Notes: a model not told the origin generated them from the letters alone. 11,908 bases of DNA from Pseudomonadota bacterium (GCA_023390675.1 JAEWCK010000139.1:1-11908); one strand, 5' to 3'. Positions 1-6,804 are shown, counted from the stretch's first letter. Numbers and translations: made by a program.

Positions 1-402
1 CTCGCCCTCCGCGGCGAGCAGCAGCGTGCGGTGGCAATGCGCGGGATCGCGTTCGAAGCAGAGCAGCGCGCTCGGCTTCTCCGCGGCGAGCGCGCGCATC
101 TGTGCCGCCTGCGCCTGCGCCTCGGGCAGCCCGAGCTGGTTGTCATAAACTGCGCGCAACGTCCCGACATCGCCCTTCTTGGCCGCGTCGCGCCCGGGCT
201 TGGGCGTGCCCAACTGCTTCAGATGGACATAGTCGATGCCCGCATCCTTGAGGCTCGCCGCGAGGATGTTCTTCGAGAATCCCGGCCGCCGCGACAGCGG
301 CAGCGCGCGCACGTCGATCACACGCTCCACCCCGGCGCGTTGCAGCGCAGCGATGAACTCGGCCATCGTCGTGGCTTCGTATCCGATCGTGTAGATCTTC
401 AC
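1..402 (-). CDS. DUF488 family protein, C-terminal part missing at window edge
   Basis: The visible 134 residues begin VKIYTIGYEATTMAEF (GTG start) and carry the DUF488 hallmarks: the opening IYTIGYE strand, IDVRALPLSRRPGFSK at about residues 29-44, a YVHLKQLGTPK segment near 58-68, and CFERDPAHCHR at 115-125 with conserved Cys and His residues. The biochemical role of DUF488 is not established; the Cys/His motif suggests metal binding or a thiol-based function, which is inference. The GTG start at 402 overlaps the TGA of the YhhN-family gene (bases 399-402 read GTGA), so translation is probably coupled to that gene. The reading frame runs off base 1 without a stop. Full-length family members usually end a few dozen residues later, so little is likely lost. 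Confidence 0.85.
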   Translation of the reverse strand, partial: MKIYTIGYEATTMAEFIAALQRAGVERVIDVRALPLSRRPGFSKNILAASLKDAGIDYVHLKQLGTPKPGRDAAKKGDVGTLRAVYDNQLGLPEAQAQAAQMRALAAEKPSALLCFERDPAHCHRTLLLAAEGE

Positions 403-1028
403 GCCTTCGCCTTTTCCAGCCCGGTCACCACGCCCCAGGCGATCAACGCCTGACCTGCAAAATAGGTCGGCCAGATCAGCAGGCCCGGCAAAGGCGAGTG
501 AGCCAGCACGCGCATCTCGGCAAAGAGCAGCAGATCGGAAACCACGAACAACGCCGCGCCAAGCGCCGCAAGCGGGAAACGGCTGGCGAACGCGCTGCCG
601 GCCATCGTGCCGAGGCCGAACGCATAGGCCGTGACGCCGACATTCGCGGTCAGCGCCCAGCCGGCTCCCGCGATCGCCGCCGCCACCGGCGCCGCGAGCA
701 GCCACGACCGCGCCGGATTGCGCAGGTAGACGATCGTCGCCAGCGCATGTCCGGCGAGGAACGCGAGCGCGCCCGTATTCATCCCCATCGCGTTGAGCAG
801 TACGTCGCCGAGCGCGCCCAGCCCCAGCGCCGCCGCGATCAGCCGTCCGTCGGTGCTCGTTGCGCGCAGCCGCGCCCATAGCGCGAGCAGTGCGACTCCC
901 GAGCCCTTCCAGGCAATGACGAGGGGCCCATCGAGCATGAGCCAGTGCTGGGCATAATAGCTTGCACCGGCCACTAGCGCGGCGAGAAGCAGCAGATCGG
1001 ATCGTTTGCGTTCCATTCCCGACGTCAT
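399..1028 (-). CDS. YhhN family (lysoplasmalogenase-like) integral membrane protein
   Basis: This hydrophobic protein of about 209 residues has roughly eight membrane segments and the YhhN/TMEM86 pattern: GDVLLNAMG at about 74-82, a GH pair at 93-94, an AFGLGTMAGSAFA stretch, LGAALFVVSDLLLF near 156-169 and YFAGQALIAWG near the end. The conserved acidic residues D75 and D165 are present. Eukaryotic TMEM86B hydrolyses the vinyl-ether bond of lysoplasmalogens; bacterial members are mostly uncharacterised, so the substrate here is unknown. The start is uncertain: ATG at 1028 is used, but ATG at 1016 and TTG at 1052 (preceded by AGGGCGAAG) are alternatives, and no ATG has a good ribosome site. 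It is divergent from trmFO with a spacer of about 46 bases and coupled by GTGA to the DUF488 gene. Confidence 0.8.
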   Translation of the reverse strand: MTSGMERKRSDLLLLAALVAGASYYAQHWLMLDGPLVIAWKGSGVALLALWARLRATSTDGRLIAAALGLGALGDVLLNAMGMNTGALAFLAGHALATIVYLRNPARSWLLAAPVAAAIAGAGWALTANVGVTAYAFGLGTMAGSAFASRFPLAALGAALFVVSDLLLFAEMRVLAHSPLPGLLIWPTYFAGQALIAWGVVTGLEKAKA

Positions 1029-1074
1029 GCCGCGCGGCTGGCGCTCTGCCAAGCTTCGCCCTATCTGCGCGCCG

Positions 1075-2412
1075 GTGACTCACGACATCCATATCATCGG
1101 CGGCGGGCTCGCGGGCTCCGAAGCGGCGTGGCAGCTCGCCGGCCAGGGCTTCAAGGTCCGCCTCTCCGAAATGCGCGGATCGGGCACCATGACGCCCGCG
1201 CACCAGACCGACGGGCTCGCCGAGCTCGTCTGCTCGAACAGCTTCCGCTCGGACGATGCCGAGCGCAACGCAGTCGGCCTGCTCCATCAGGAGATGCGCG
1301 ACCTCGGGTCGGTGATCCTCGGCCAGGGCGACCTCCATGCGGTTCCCGCCGGCTCGGCGCTCGCGGTCGATCGCGACGGCTTCTCGGAGGGCGTCACGGC
1401 GGCGCTGATGGCGCATCCGAACATCGAGATCGTCCGCGAGCGCGTCGACCGGCTGCCCGAGACCGGGCTGACGATCGTCGCCACCGGACCGCTCACCGCG
1501 CCTGGCCTCGCCGAGAGCATCGGCGCGGCGACGGGCAAGGAAAGCCTCGCCTTCTTCGATGCGATCGCGCCGATCGTCCATCGCGACACGATCGACATGG
1601 AGGTGGCGTGGTTCCAGAGCCGCTGGAACAAGGGATCGGGCAAGGACTATATCAACTGCCCGATGTCGAAGGAGCAGTATCACGCCTTCGTCGAGGGGCT
1701 GCGCGCCGGCGAGAAAACAGAATTCCGCGAATGGGAGGACGTGCCCTATTTCGAAGGCTGCATGCCGATCGAAGTGATGGCCGAGCGCGGAATAGAGACG
1801 CTGCGTTACGGGCCGATGAAGGGCGTCGGGCTCGACGATCCGCGCACCGGGCGCTGGCCCTATGCCGTCGTCCAGCTCCGCCAGGACAATGCGAGCGGCA
1901 CGCTGTGGAACATGGTCGGCTTCCAGACCAAGCTAAAATATGCCGAGCAAGTCACTCTATTCAGGACGATTCCCGGGCTTGAGAATGCCGAATTCGCGCG
2001 GCTCGGCGGGCTCCACCGCAACACCTTCATCAAGTCGCCGGAGCTGCTCGACGGAACGCTGCGCTTGAAGCGCGCGCCGCACATCCGCTTCGCCGGGCAG
2101 ATCACCGGGTGCGAAGGCTATGTCGAGAGCGCGGCGATCGGGTTGCTCGCGGGGCGCTTCGCCGCGGCCGAGCTGGCGGGCGAGGCGCTGGCGCCGCCCC
2201 CGCGCGAGACTGCGCTCGGCGCGCTGCTCGCGCACATCACCGGCGAGGCGGAGGCCGAAACCTATCAGCCCATGAACGTCAATTTCGGGCTGTTCCCGCC
2301 GATCGAGGGCCGCTCGAAAAAGGCCGATCGCAAGCTGCTCTACACCGGCCGCGCGCGCGAGGCGCTGGCCGGCTGGATGGCTCAGTCGTCGCTCTCGCCT
2401 TCGGCTTCCTGA
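1075..2412 (+). CDS. trmFO: TrmFO, folate/FAD-dependent tRNA (uracil-54-C5)-methyltransferase
   Basis: TrmFO methylates U54 in the T-loop of tRNA, taking the carbon from methylenetetrahydrofolate and reducing it with FADH2. It replaces the SAM-dependent TrmA. The 445-residue product has the FAD-binding IIGGGLAGSEAAWQLA at 7-22, LVCSNSFRSD at 51-60, an NCPM motif, GCMPIEVMAERG with C229, MKGVGLDDPRTG, TLWNMVGFQTKLKYAEQ, GQITGCEGYVESAAIG and a C-terminal MNVNFGLFPPIEG. From the GTG at 1075 the catalytic cysteine falls at C53, the same number as in the Bacillus enzyme, and C229 corresponds to its second cysteine (C226). This, with the length, favours GTG over the ATGs at 1006 and 1027, which add non-homologous residues. 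The last 31 bases overlap the convergent EF-hand gene. Confidence 0.97.
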   Translation: MTHDIHIIGGGLAGSEAAWQLAGQGFKVRLSEMRGSGTMTPAHQTDGLAELVCSNSFRSDDAERNAVGLLHQEMRDLGSVILGQGDLHAVPAGSALAVDRDGFSEGVTAALMAHPNIEIVRERVDRLPETGLTIVATGPLTAPGLAESIGAATGKESLAFFDAIAPIVHRDTIDMEVAWFQSRWNKGSGKDYINCPMSKEQYHAFVEGLRAGEKTEFREWEDVPYFEGCMPIEVMAERGIETLRYGPMKGVGLDDPRTGRWPYAVVQLRQDNASGTLWNMVGFQTKLKYAEQVTLFRTIPGLENAEFARLGGLHRNTFIKSPELLDGTLRLKRAPHIRFAGQITGCEGYVESAAIGLLAGRFAAAELAGEALAPPPRETALGALLAHITGEAEAETYQPMNVNFGLFPPIEGRSKKADRKLLYTGRAREALAGWMAQSSLSPSAS

Positions 2413-2885
2413 GGCGGCGGCGCAGCCTTGGCGTCACGCGCCGGGGCGCAGCGGCAGCGGGGCCGCGCGGGCTTGCGCTTGACCGCGGTGGTGGCGAATT
2501 CGGCTCGCGTGAGCGCGCCGGACTTGTCCTTGTCCGCGCCGGTGAAGCGCGCGATTCCCTTCACGGCCCATTCGTCGAAGCTCAGATTGCCGTCATGGTT
2601 GGCGTCGAGCCTGGCAAAAGCCCTGCGGCGCAGCGCGAAGAATTCGTCGCGGGTTATCGACTGGTTCTTGTCCTTGTCGACGCGATCGAAGCGCTTCTGC
2701 TCGCGCGTCTTCGCCGCGGCGCTGGGCGCCTGGTCGGGTAGCGGCTCTTGCTGCTCCGCGGCGGCATGGGCAGCAGCCGGCGGGGGCGGCAGCTTCGTCT
2801 CAGGCGCGGCCCCGCCGCGGAAAAGGAACATTCCCGCGACCGCCAGCAGGATCGCCGCTCCGGCTCCGACGAAATAGCGCCACAT
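2382..2885 (-). CDS. Membrane-anchored protein with three EF-hand motifs
   Basis: The 167-residue protein starts with a hydrophobic segment (about residues 5-22, an uncleaved anchor or signal peptide), followed by a Pro/Ala/Gln-rich spacer to about residue 60. Three 12-residue EF-hand loops follow: DKDKNQSITRDE (70-81), DANHDGNLSFDE (94-105) and DKDKSGALTRAE (118-129). All three have Asp at positions 1, 3 or 5 and Glu at position 12, so calcium binding in the periplasm is plausible. Loop 1 has Gln instead of the usual Gly at position 6 and may bind weakly. The tail is basic, then acidic. A strong ribosome site (GGGGGAGGAAAGG) precedes the ATG. Bacterial proteins of this layout have no single established role. 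It overlaps trmFO tail to tail by 31 bases. Confidence 0.88.
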   Translation of the reverse strand: MWRYFVGAGAAILLAVAGMFLFRGGAAPETKLPPPPAAAHAAAEQQEPLPDQAPSAAAKTREQKRFDRVDKDKNQSITRDEFFALRRRAFARLDANHDGNLSFDEWAVKGIARFTGADKDKSGALTRAEFATTAVKRKPARPRCRCAPARDAKAAPPPQEAEGESDD

Positions 2886-2929
2886 CGCCTTTCCTCCCCC
2901 AGATGCGCGAGCTTACTGCGGAGGGCCGG

Positions 2930-3568
2930 CTAACGTCCAGTCAGCCGGTGCCAGAGCAGCCGCGCCACACGCGCGGGCGCACCCTTGGCTTCTCCGCCAA
3001 GATCGCGGCGCGCGATATGCGCCATGGCGCCGAGCGCACGGCCGGGGCGGCTCCAGCGTGCAGTCAGCGCCCTTTGCAGCAACGGCTCGGCGAGCGCGCG
3101 CGCCATGGCGGCCTCATCGGCATTGTTGAGATTGCGTGCGAGGTCGGCGAGCGCCCAGCCCTGCCCCGCCGCTTCGAGCGGATCGCCGCTCGCGCCAAGC
3201 GCCCGCCCGGCAGCCGCGAACAGCGATCCCCTGCCCTCGCCGAAGCGGCGCAGCGCATCTTCGTCGAGCCACTCTTCCTCGATCAGCACTTCCCAGCCAT
3301 GGACGATCGGCACCAGCGGCGCGCCGGCCAGTCCCGCGCCGGCAAGTGCCTGAAGCACAGGCTCGGCGGGCGGCGGCGCAGGGTCGAGCCGCTCGAGCGC
3401 CTCGCGCCACCAGGCCAGCCGCATCTGGCCGAGCGCGGGTTCGGTCGTCGTGCGCATAACCAGCGCCAGCGCGTCGTCGAGCGCGAGCAGCGCCGCCAGC
3501 GCCGCACGCCCTTCCGCGGGCGCATAAGTGAGGATCAGCACTCGTTCGGGGTCGTCGGATGACGTCAT
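2930..3568 (-). CDS. Squalene/phytoene synthase-like protein, probably non-catalytic
   Basis: The 212-residue protein resembles the squalene/phytoene synthase superfamily, especially the small alphaproteobacterial/NDUFAF6-like branch. The best visible signature is MRLAWWREALERLD at about 49-62, followed by a P/A-rich EP.LQAL segment and a helix-rich remainder with WALADLARNLNNADE at about 138-152. Classical enzymes are about 280-350 residues and need two Asp-rich DxxxD motifs for diphosphate/Mg binding. Here only a DD pair at 31-32 is seen and the second motif is missing, so prenyl condensation is unlikely. NDUFAF6 is a complex I assembly factor with a similarly degenerate site, but that role is only an analogy. 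ATG at 3568 is chosen because GGGGAG precedes it; an upstream ATG at 3613 in the same frame lacks a ribosome site. Confidence 0.8.
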   Translation of the reverse strand: MTSSDDPERVLILTYAPAEGRAALAALLALDDALALVMRTTTEPALGQMRLAWWREALERLDPAPPPAEPVLQALAGAGLAGAPLVPIVHGWEVLIEEEWLDEDALRRFGEGRGSLFAAAGRALGASGDPLEAAGQGWALADLARNLNNADEAAMARALAEPLLQRALTARWSRPGRALGAMAHIARRDLGGEAKGAPARVARLLWHRLTGR

Positions 3569-3682
3569 GCCGCCGCTCCCCAACGCTTGCGCGATAAGGC
3601 CGATGTTAACCACGGCGCTTTAACAGCCGTTATCCCCGCATGCCGCATGACGCGACGTTGAACGGGGATCGGGGTCGCGAAC
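3569..3682 (+). promoter_or_regulatory. Divergent spacer upstream of the tad-type genes
   Basis: This 114-base spacer separates the minus-strand phytoene-synthase-like gene from tadG and must hold promoters for both directions. Two TTAAC boxes in the same orientation lie at 3606-3610 and 3620-3624; the first reads TTAACCA, close to the CtrA half-site TTAACCAT, but the 14-base repeat step does not fit the usual CtrA full site (about 11). An inverted repeat ATCCCCG (3632-3638) / CGGGGAT (3663-3669) sits just before the tadG ribosome site region. I cannot assign a clear -35/-10 pair. Confidence 0.3.
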
Positions 3683-5503
3683 ATGGGACAACATCGCAGG
3701 AGCAGAGTGCGCGCGTTTCTCGTGTCGCTTGCGCACGACGTTCGCGCGAACACCATCGCGGTGATGGCGATGGCGCTGATCCCGCTCGCGGGGATGATCG
3801 GCGGCGGCGTCGACATCAGCCGCATGTACATCGTCAAGACGCGCCTGCAACATGCCTGTGACGCCGGCGCTCTCGCGGGGCGCAAGGCGATGGGCGGCGG
3901 CACCTGGAGCTACAACAGCTATTATCCGCGGACGACCGCGGAGAAGTTCTTCGACGCCAACTACAACAGCGCCGCCTACGGCGCGACCAACGTCACCAAG
4001 AGTTTCAGCGAGAATGCCGGCAAGGTCTCGGGCACGGCTTCGGCGGTGCTGCCGATGACGCTGATGCGCATCTTCGGGCGCACCACCGAGACGCTCTCGG
4101 TCACCTGCGACGCCGACATGCGGCTTCCCAACACCGACGTGATGTTCGTCCTCGACAACACCGGATCGATGGACGAGGACGACGGCTCGGGCACCAAGAA
4201 GATCGCGGGCCTCAAGGTCGCGGTGAAGTGCTTCTACGAGATCGTCGCGCGGCTCGACACCGACGCCAACTGCACCACCGGCACGCCGAGCGGGGGCACC
4301 GGCAATCAGGTCCAGATCCGCTTCGGCTTCGTTCCCTATTCGACCAACGTCCGCGTCGGCCGGCTGCTAAAGCCCGAATGGGTGGCGGACAGCTGGTACT
4401 ATCAGACACGCCAGCTCATCTCGGGCGGACAGGTCGGCAACGGCAATCAAGGGCAGACCGGATGGGGCCCGTGGACCGATATCGGCTGGCAGAATTGCAA
4501 CATGACCGACACCTCGACCACGCAATATCGCCAGACCGATACCTGGTGGTTCTTCTGCCGGTACGATTCACGCACCTGGGGCTCGAACAACGGCAACACC
4601 GGCAATGGCGGCACCGCGCATTGGAAATACGACAGGCTGAGTCTCAATATCAGCGGACTCAAGAACGGCACGAGCTGGAACAACAGCTTCACGCTGCCGA
4701 TCGGCGATGGCGGTACGAACAAGACGATCAGCTGGGACGGCTGCATCGAAGAGCGCTCGACGGTCCAAGCGACGAGCTACAGCCCGATCCCGTCGGGCGC
4801 GAAGGATCTCGACATCGATCTGGTGCCGACCAGCGACGCCACCACCAAATGGGGCCCCGCGCTTCCCGACGTGCTCTACACGCGCAAGCAGACGGGCAAC
4901 GGCACCGGCAGCTGGGACACCGCGGCGGTCAGCGACACGACCACCGACTACAGGAACACTTCGAGCTATTATTGCCCGGCCGAAGCGAAGAAACTCCAGA
5001 CCTGGACGAGCGCGTCGGACTTCGACGACTATGTCGACAGCCTGACGCCCACCGGCAACACCTATCACGATATCGGACTGCTCTGGGGCGCGCGCCTCAT
5101 CTCGCCGACCGGGCTTTTCAAGTCGGAAAACGAATACACGCCGAAAGGCGGCGAGATCGAGCGTCACATCATCTTCATGACCGACGGCGACACCAACACC
5201 GGCGCGACCGACTATAATGCCTATGGCATTCCGTGGTTCGACAAGCGCCAGACCAACTCGACTGCGCAATCGGACCTCGACGGCCAGGTCGACCTGCGCT
5301 TCGCGGCGCTTTGCACCGCGATCAAGAACAAGAACATCACGCTCTGGGTGATCTCGTTCGGCTCGGTCTCGTCGGACACGGTGACGCGCCTCACCAATTG
5401 CGCGAGCAGCGGCCGCTATTTCAGCGCGGCCAACTCGGCGCAGCTGCAATCGACCTTCAAGTCGATCGCCGACCAGATCTCGCAGCTGAGGCTCACCAAG
5501 TGA
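3683..5503 (+). CDS. TadG-like pilus assembly protein with split von Willebrand A domain
   Basis: The 606-residue protein has the TadE/G-like N-terminus: one membrane segment at about 24-43 (ANTIAVMAMALIPLAGM) followed by GGGVDISRMYIVKTRLQHACD. A VWA domain follows, with the MIDAS motif DNTGS at 158-162, an RFGFVPYSTNV strand near 212-222, the conserved NTYHDIGLLWGARLISP near 456-472, and MTDGD with D501. Between about residues 230 and 450 the VWA fold is interrupted by a region rich in Asn, Gly, Thr, Trp and Cys, including WDGCIEER (351 onward) and TTKWGPALPD. The protein has ten cysteines, compatible with disulfides outside the cytoplasm. TadG-type proteins anchor or assist Tad/Flp pili and adhesion; the exact role here is inferred. 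It lacks the Glu+5 prepilin motif. Its TGA overlaps the next GTG. Confidence 0.88.
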   Translation: MGQHRRSRVRAFLVSLAHDVRANTIAVMAMALIPLAGMIGGGVDISRMYIVKTRLQHACDAGALAGRKAMGGGTWSYNSYYPRTTAEKFFDANYNSAAYGATNVTKSFSENAGKVSGTASAVLPMTLMRIFGRTTETLSVTCDADMRLPNTDVMFVLDNTGSMDEDDGSGTKKIAGLKVAVKCFYEIVARLDTDANCTTGTPSGGTGNQVQIRFGFVPYSTNVRVGRLLKPEWVADSWYYQTRQLISGGQVGNGNQGQTGWGPWTDIGWQNCNMTDTSTTQYRQTDTWWFFCRYDSRTWGSNNGNTGNGGTAHWKYDRLSLNISGLKNGTSWNNSFTLPIGDGGTNKTISWDGCIEERSTVQATSYSPIPSGAKDLDIDLVPTSDATTKWGPALPDVLYTRKQTGNGTGSWDTAAVSDTTTDYRNTSSYYCPAEAKKLQTWTSASDFDDYVDSLTPTGNTYHDIGLLWGARLISPTGLFKSENEYTPKGGEIERHIIFMTDGDTNTGATDYNAYGIPWFDKRQTNSTAQSDLDGQVDLRFAALCTAIKNKNITLWVISFGSVSSDTVTRLTNCASSGRYFSAANSAQLQSTFKSIADQISQLRLTK

Positions 5504-6114
5504 GGCTGCGCCGCCTCCTCCCTCGCCTTCGCCGCGATCAACGCGGCGCGACGGTGGTCGAGTTCGCGATCGTCGCGCCGGTGATGGGGCTCGTGCTGCT
5601 CGGCTCGTTCGACGTCGGCCACACCCTCTACATGCGCGCGACGCTCCAGGGCATCCTGCAAAAGGCCGCGCGCGATTCGACGCTCGAGGATTCGACCGAC
5701 GCCAACGTCCAGACCACGCTGGACAACAAGATCATCACCCAGGTGAAGGCGCTGGCGAACAACAGCACGATCACGATCACTCGCCGCTTCTACCGTACCT
5801 TCTCGGCGGCGTCCGCGGCCAAGGCGGAGACGTGGACCGACACCGATCACAACGGAACGTGCAACGGCGGCGAGCCCTATGAGGATGCCAACCTCAACAA
5901 CAATTGGGACAAGGACGGCGGCGATGCCGGCCAGGGCGGCGCGAAGGACGCGGTGCTCTACACGGTCAATGTCAGCTACCCGCGCTTCTTCCCGCTCTAC
6001 AACTTTATCGGCGGGTCGCACACGACCAAGCTCAGCGCATCGACCGTGCTCAAGAACCAGCCTTATGGCGACCAGGGCAGCTACGGCACGATGAAGGTGA
6101 AGAACTGCACATGA
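5500..6114 (+). CDS. TadE-type pseudopilin-like protein with calcium-loop-like insertion
   Basis: From GTG at 5500 (overlapping the tadG stop as GTGA) the product has 204 residues. A basic leader ends in DQRG and is followed by ATVVEFAIVAPVMGLVLLG. The G16/A17 junction with Glu at +5 (E21) matches the TadE prepilin-peptidase motif G/xxxxE, and the hydrophobic stretch 18-36 would form the membrane helix. The periplasmic part holds an acidic, Asn-rich loop at about 114-137 (DTDHNGTCNGGEPYED, then ANLNNNWD) with the spacing of Ca-binding DxDxNG loops. TadE family proteins are minor pilin-like components needed for Tad pilus biogenesis. An in-frame ATG at 5233 lies deep inside tadG and would add residues of non-TadE character, so it was rejected. 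Confidence 0.88.
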   Translation: MRLRRLLPRLRRDQRGATVVEFAIVAPVMGLVLLGSFDVGHTLYMRATLQGILQKAARDSTLEDSTDANVQTTLDNKIITQVKALANNSTITITRRFYRTFSAASAAKAETWTDTDHNGTCNGGEPYEDANLNNNWDKDGGDAGQGGAKDAVLYTVNVSYPRFFPLYNFIGGSHTTKLSASTVLKNQPYGDQGSYGTMKVKNCT

Positions 6115-6767
6115 GCCGCCTCGCCCGCATCCGCCGCCGTCTCCTGACGCTGGGCCGCGACACGAGCGGCGCGGCGCTGCTCGAATTCGCCTTCACGCTG
6201 CCTTTGGTGCTCACCATGGGGCTCACCGGCGCGGAGATCACCAACTACATCATCACCAAGATGCGGATCAGCCAGATCGCGCTGCACCTGGCCGACAATG
6301 CGGCACGGATCGGGTCGGGCAGCCAGCTCCAGGCCAAGACGATCAGCGAGACCGACATCAACGACCTGCTGACCGGCGCGCAACTCCAGTCGGGCGAGCT
6401 CGACCTGAAAACCAACGGGCGCGTGATCCTCTCCGACCTCGAACCGACCTCCTCGGGCGCGACGACCTACAAGATCGGCTGGCAGCGCTGCTACGGCAAC
6501 AAGACGGCACATGCCTCGACCTATGGCGTCTACAACCAGTCGAGCGGCAAGAACATGACCGGGATGGGCCCCTCGGGCCGCCAGACGATCGCCCCCGACG
6601 GCGGCGCGGCGATGTTCGTCGAGGTCTATTACGAGTACAAGCCGCTCATCAAGACCTCGCTCTCGCCCGATTCGAGCATGGTCGAGATCGCTTCGATGAT
6701 GGTGCGCGACCGGCGCGACCTGAGCCAGATCTACAATGCCGAGGGCGCGACCAAGGCAACCTGCTGA
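6111..6767 (+). CDS. Second TadE/TadF-type pseudopilin-like protein
   Basis: The 218-residue product starts at the ATG that overlaps the previous TGA (ATGA at 6111-6114), so it is probably translationally coupled. After a basic leader comes DTSG followed by AALLEFAFTLPLVLTMGLTG. The junction G20/A21 with Glu at +5 (E25) fits a TadV-type prepilin-peptidase site and the following 20 residues form a membrane helix. The rest is predicted periplasmic, with ISQIALHLADNAARIG (about 53-68) and a C-terminal FVEVYYEYKPLI strand typical of the TadE/TadF group. Two cysteines (C127 and the terminal C218) could pair. It probably works with the preceding two genes in Tad pilus assembly. The core tad genes are absent here, so the machine must be encoded elsewhere. 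Confidence 0.85.
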   Translation: MSRLARIRRRLLTLGRDTSGAALLEFAFTLPLVLTMGLTGAEITNYIITKMRISQIALHLADNAARIGSGSQLQAKTISETDINDLLTGAQLQSGELDLKTNGRVILSDLEPTSSGATTYKIGWQRCYGNKTAHASTYGVYNQSSGKNMTGMGPSGRQTIAPDGGAAMFVEVYYEYKPLIKTSLSPDSSMVEIASMMVRDRRDLSQIYNAEGATKATC

Positions 6768-6773
6768 TGCGAA

Positions 6774-6797
6774 AGGGGGCCGGCGGACCGGCCCCCT
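6774..6797. terminator. Strong hairpin between convergent transcripts
   Basis: A perfect 10-bp stem (AGGGGGCCGG at 6774-6783, its complement at 6788-6797) with loop CGGA lies 7 bases after the tad unit stop and 7 bases before the end of the minus-strand small gene. On the minus strand the stem runs into TTTC, on the plus strand no T-run follows. A shared bidirectional terminator is the likely role. Confidence 0.65.
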
Positions 6798-6804
6798 CGC
6801 GAGC

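Noticed and set aside
31..453. A 140-codon plus-strand frame at the left edge
   Set aside because: The opposite strand encodes recognisable DUF488 motifs; the plus frame is an antisense shadow.
1128..1982. A 284-codon plus-strand frame inside trmFO
   Set aside because: Arg/Pro/Ala-rich out-of-frame translation of a definite trmFO gene.
3606..3623. A complete CtrA box (TTAA-N7-TTAA)
   Set aside because: The two TTAA elements are separated by 10 bases rather than 7, so only a half-site-like match is reported, not a CtrA operator.
4430..4620. Possible tandem repeat in the Gly/Asn-rich part of tadG
   Set aside because: The GN-rich stretches are similar in composition but I could not align a repeated unit at either DNA or protein level.
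4228..5217. A 329-codon plus-strand frame within tadG
   Set aside because: It is an out-of-frame reading of tadG with Arg/His/Gln-rich composition and no family resemblance.
4568..5449. A 293-codon minus-strand open frame opposite tadG
   Set aside because: It shows the Arg/Val/Ala-rich bias of an antisense shadow and no ribosome site or domain; tadG motifs on the plus strand are clear.
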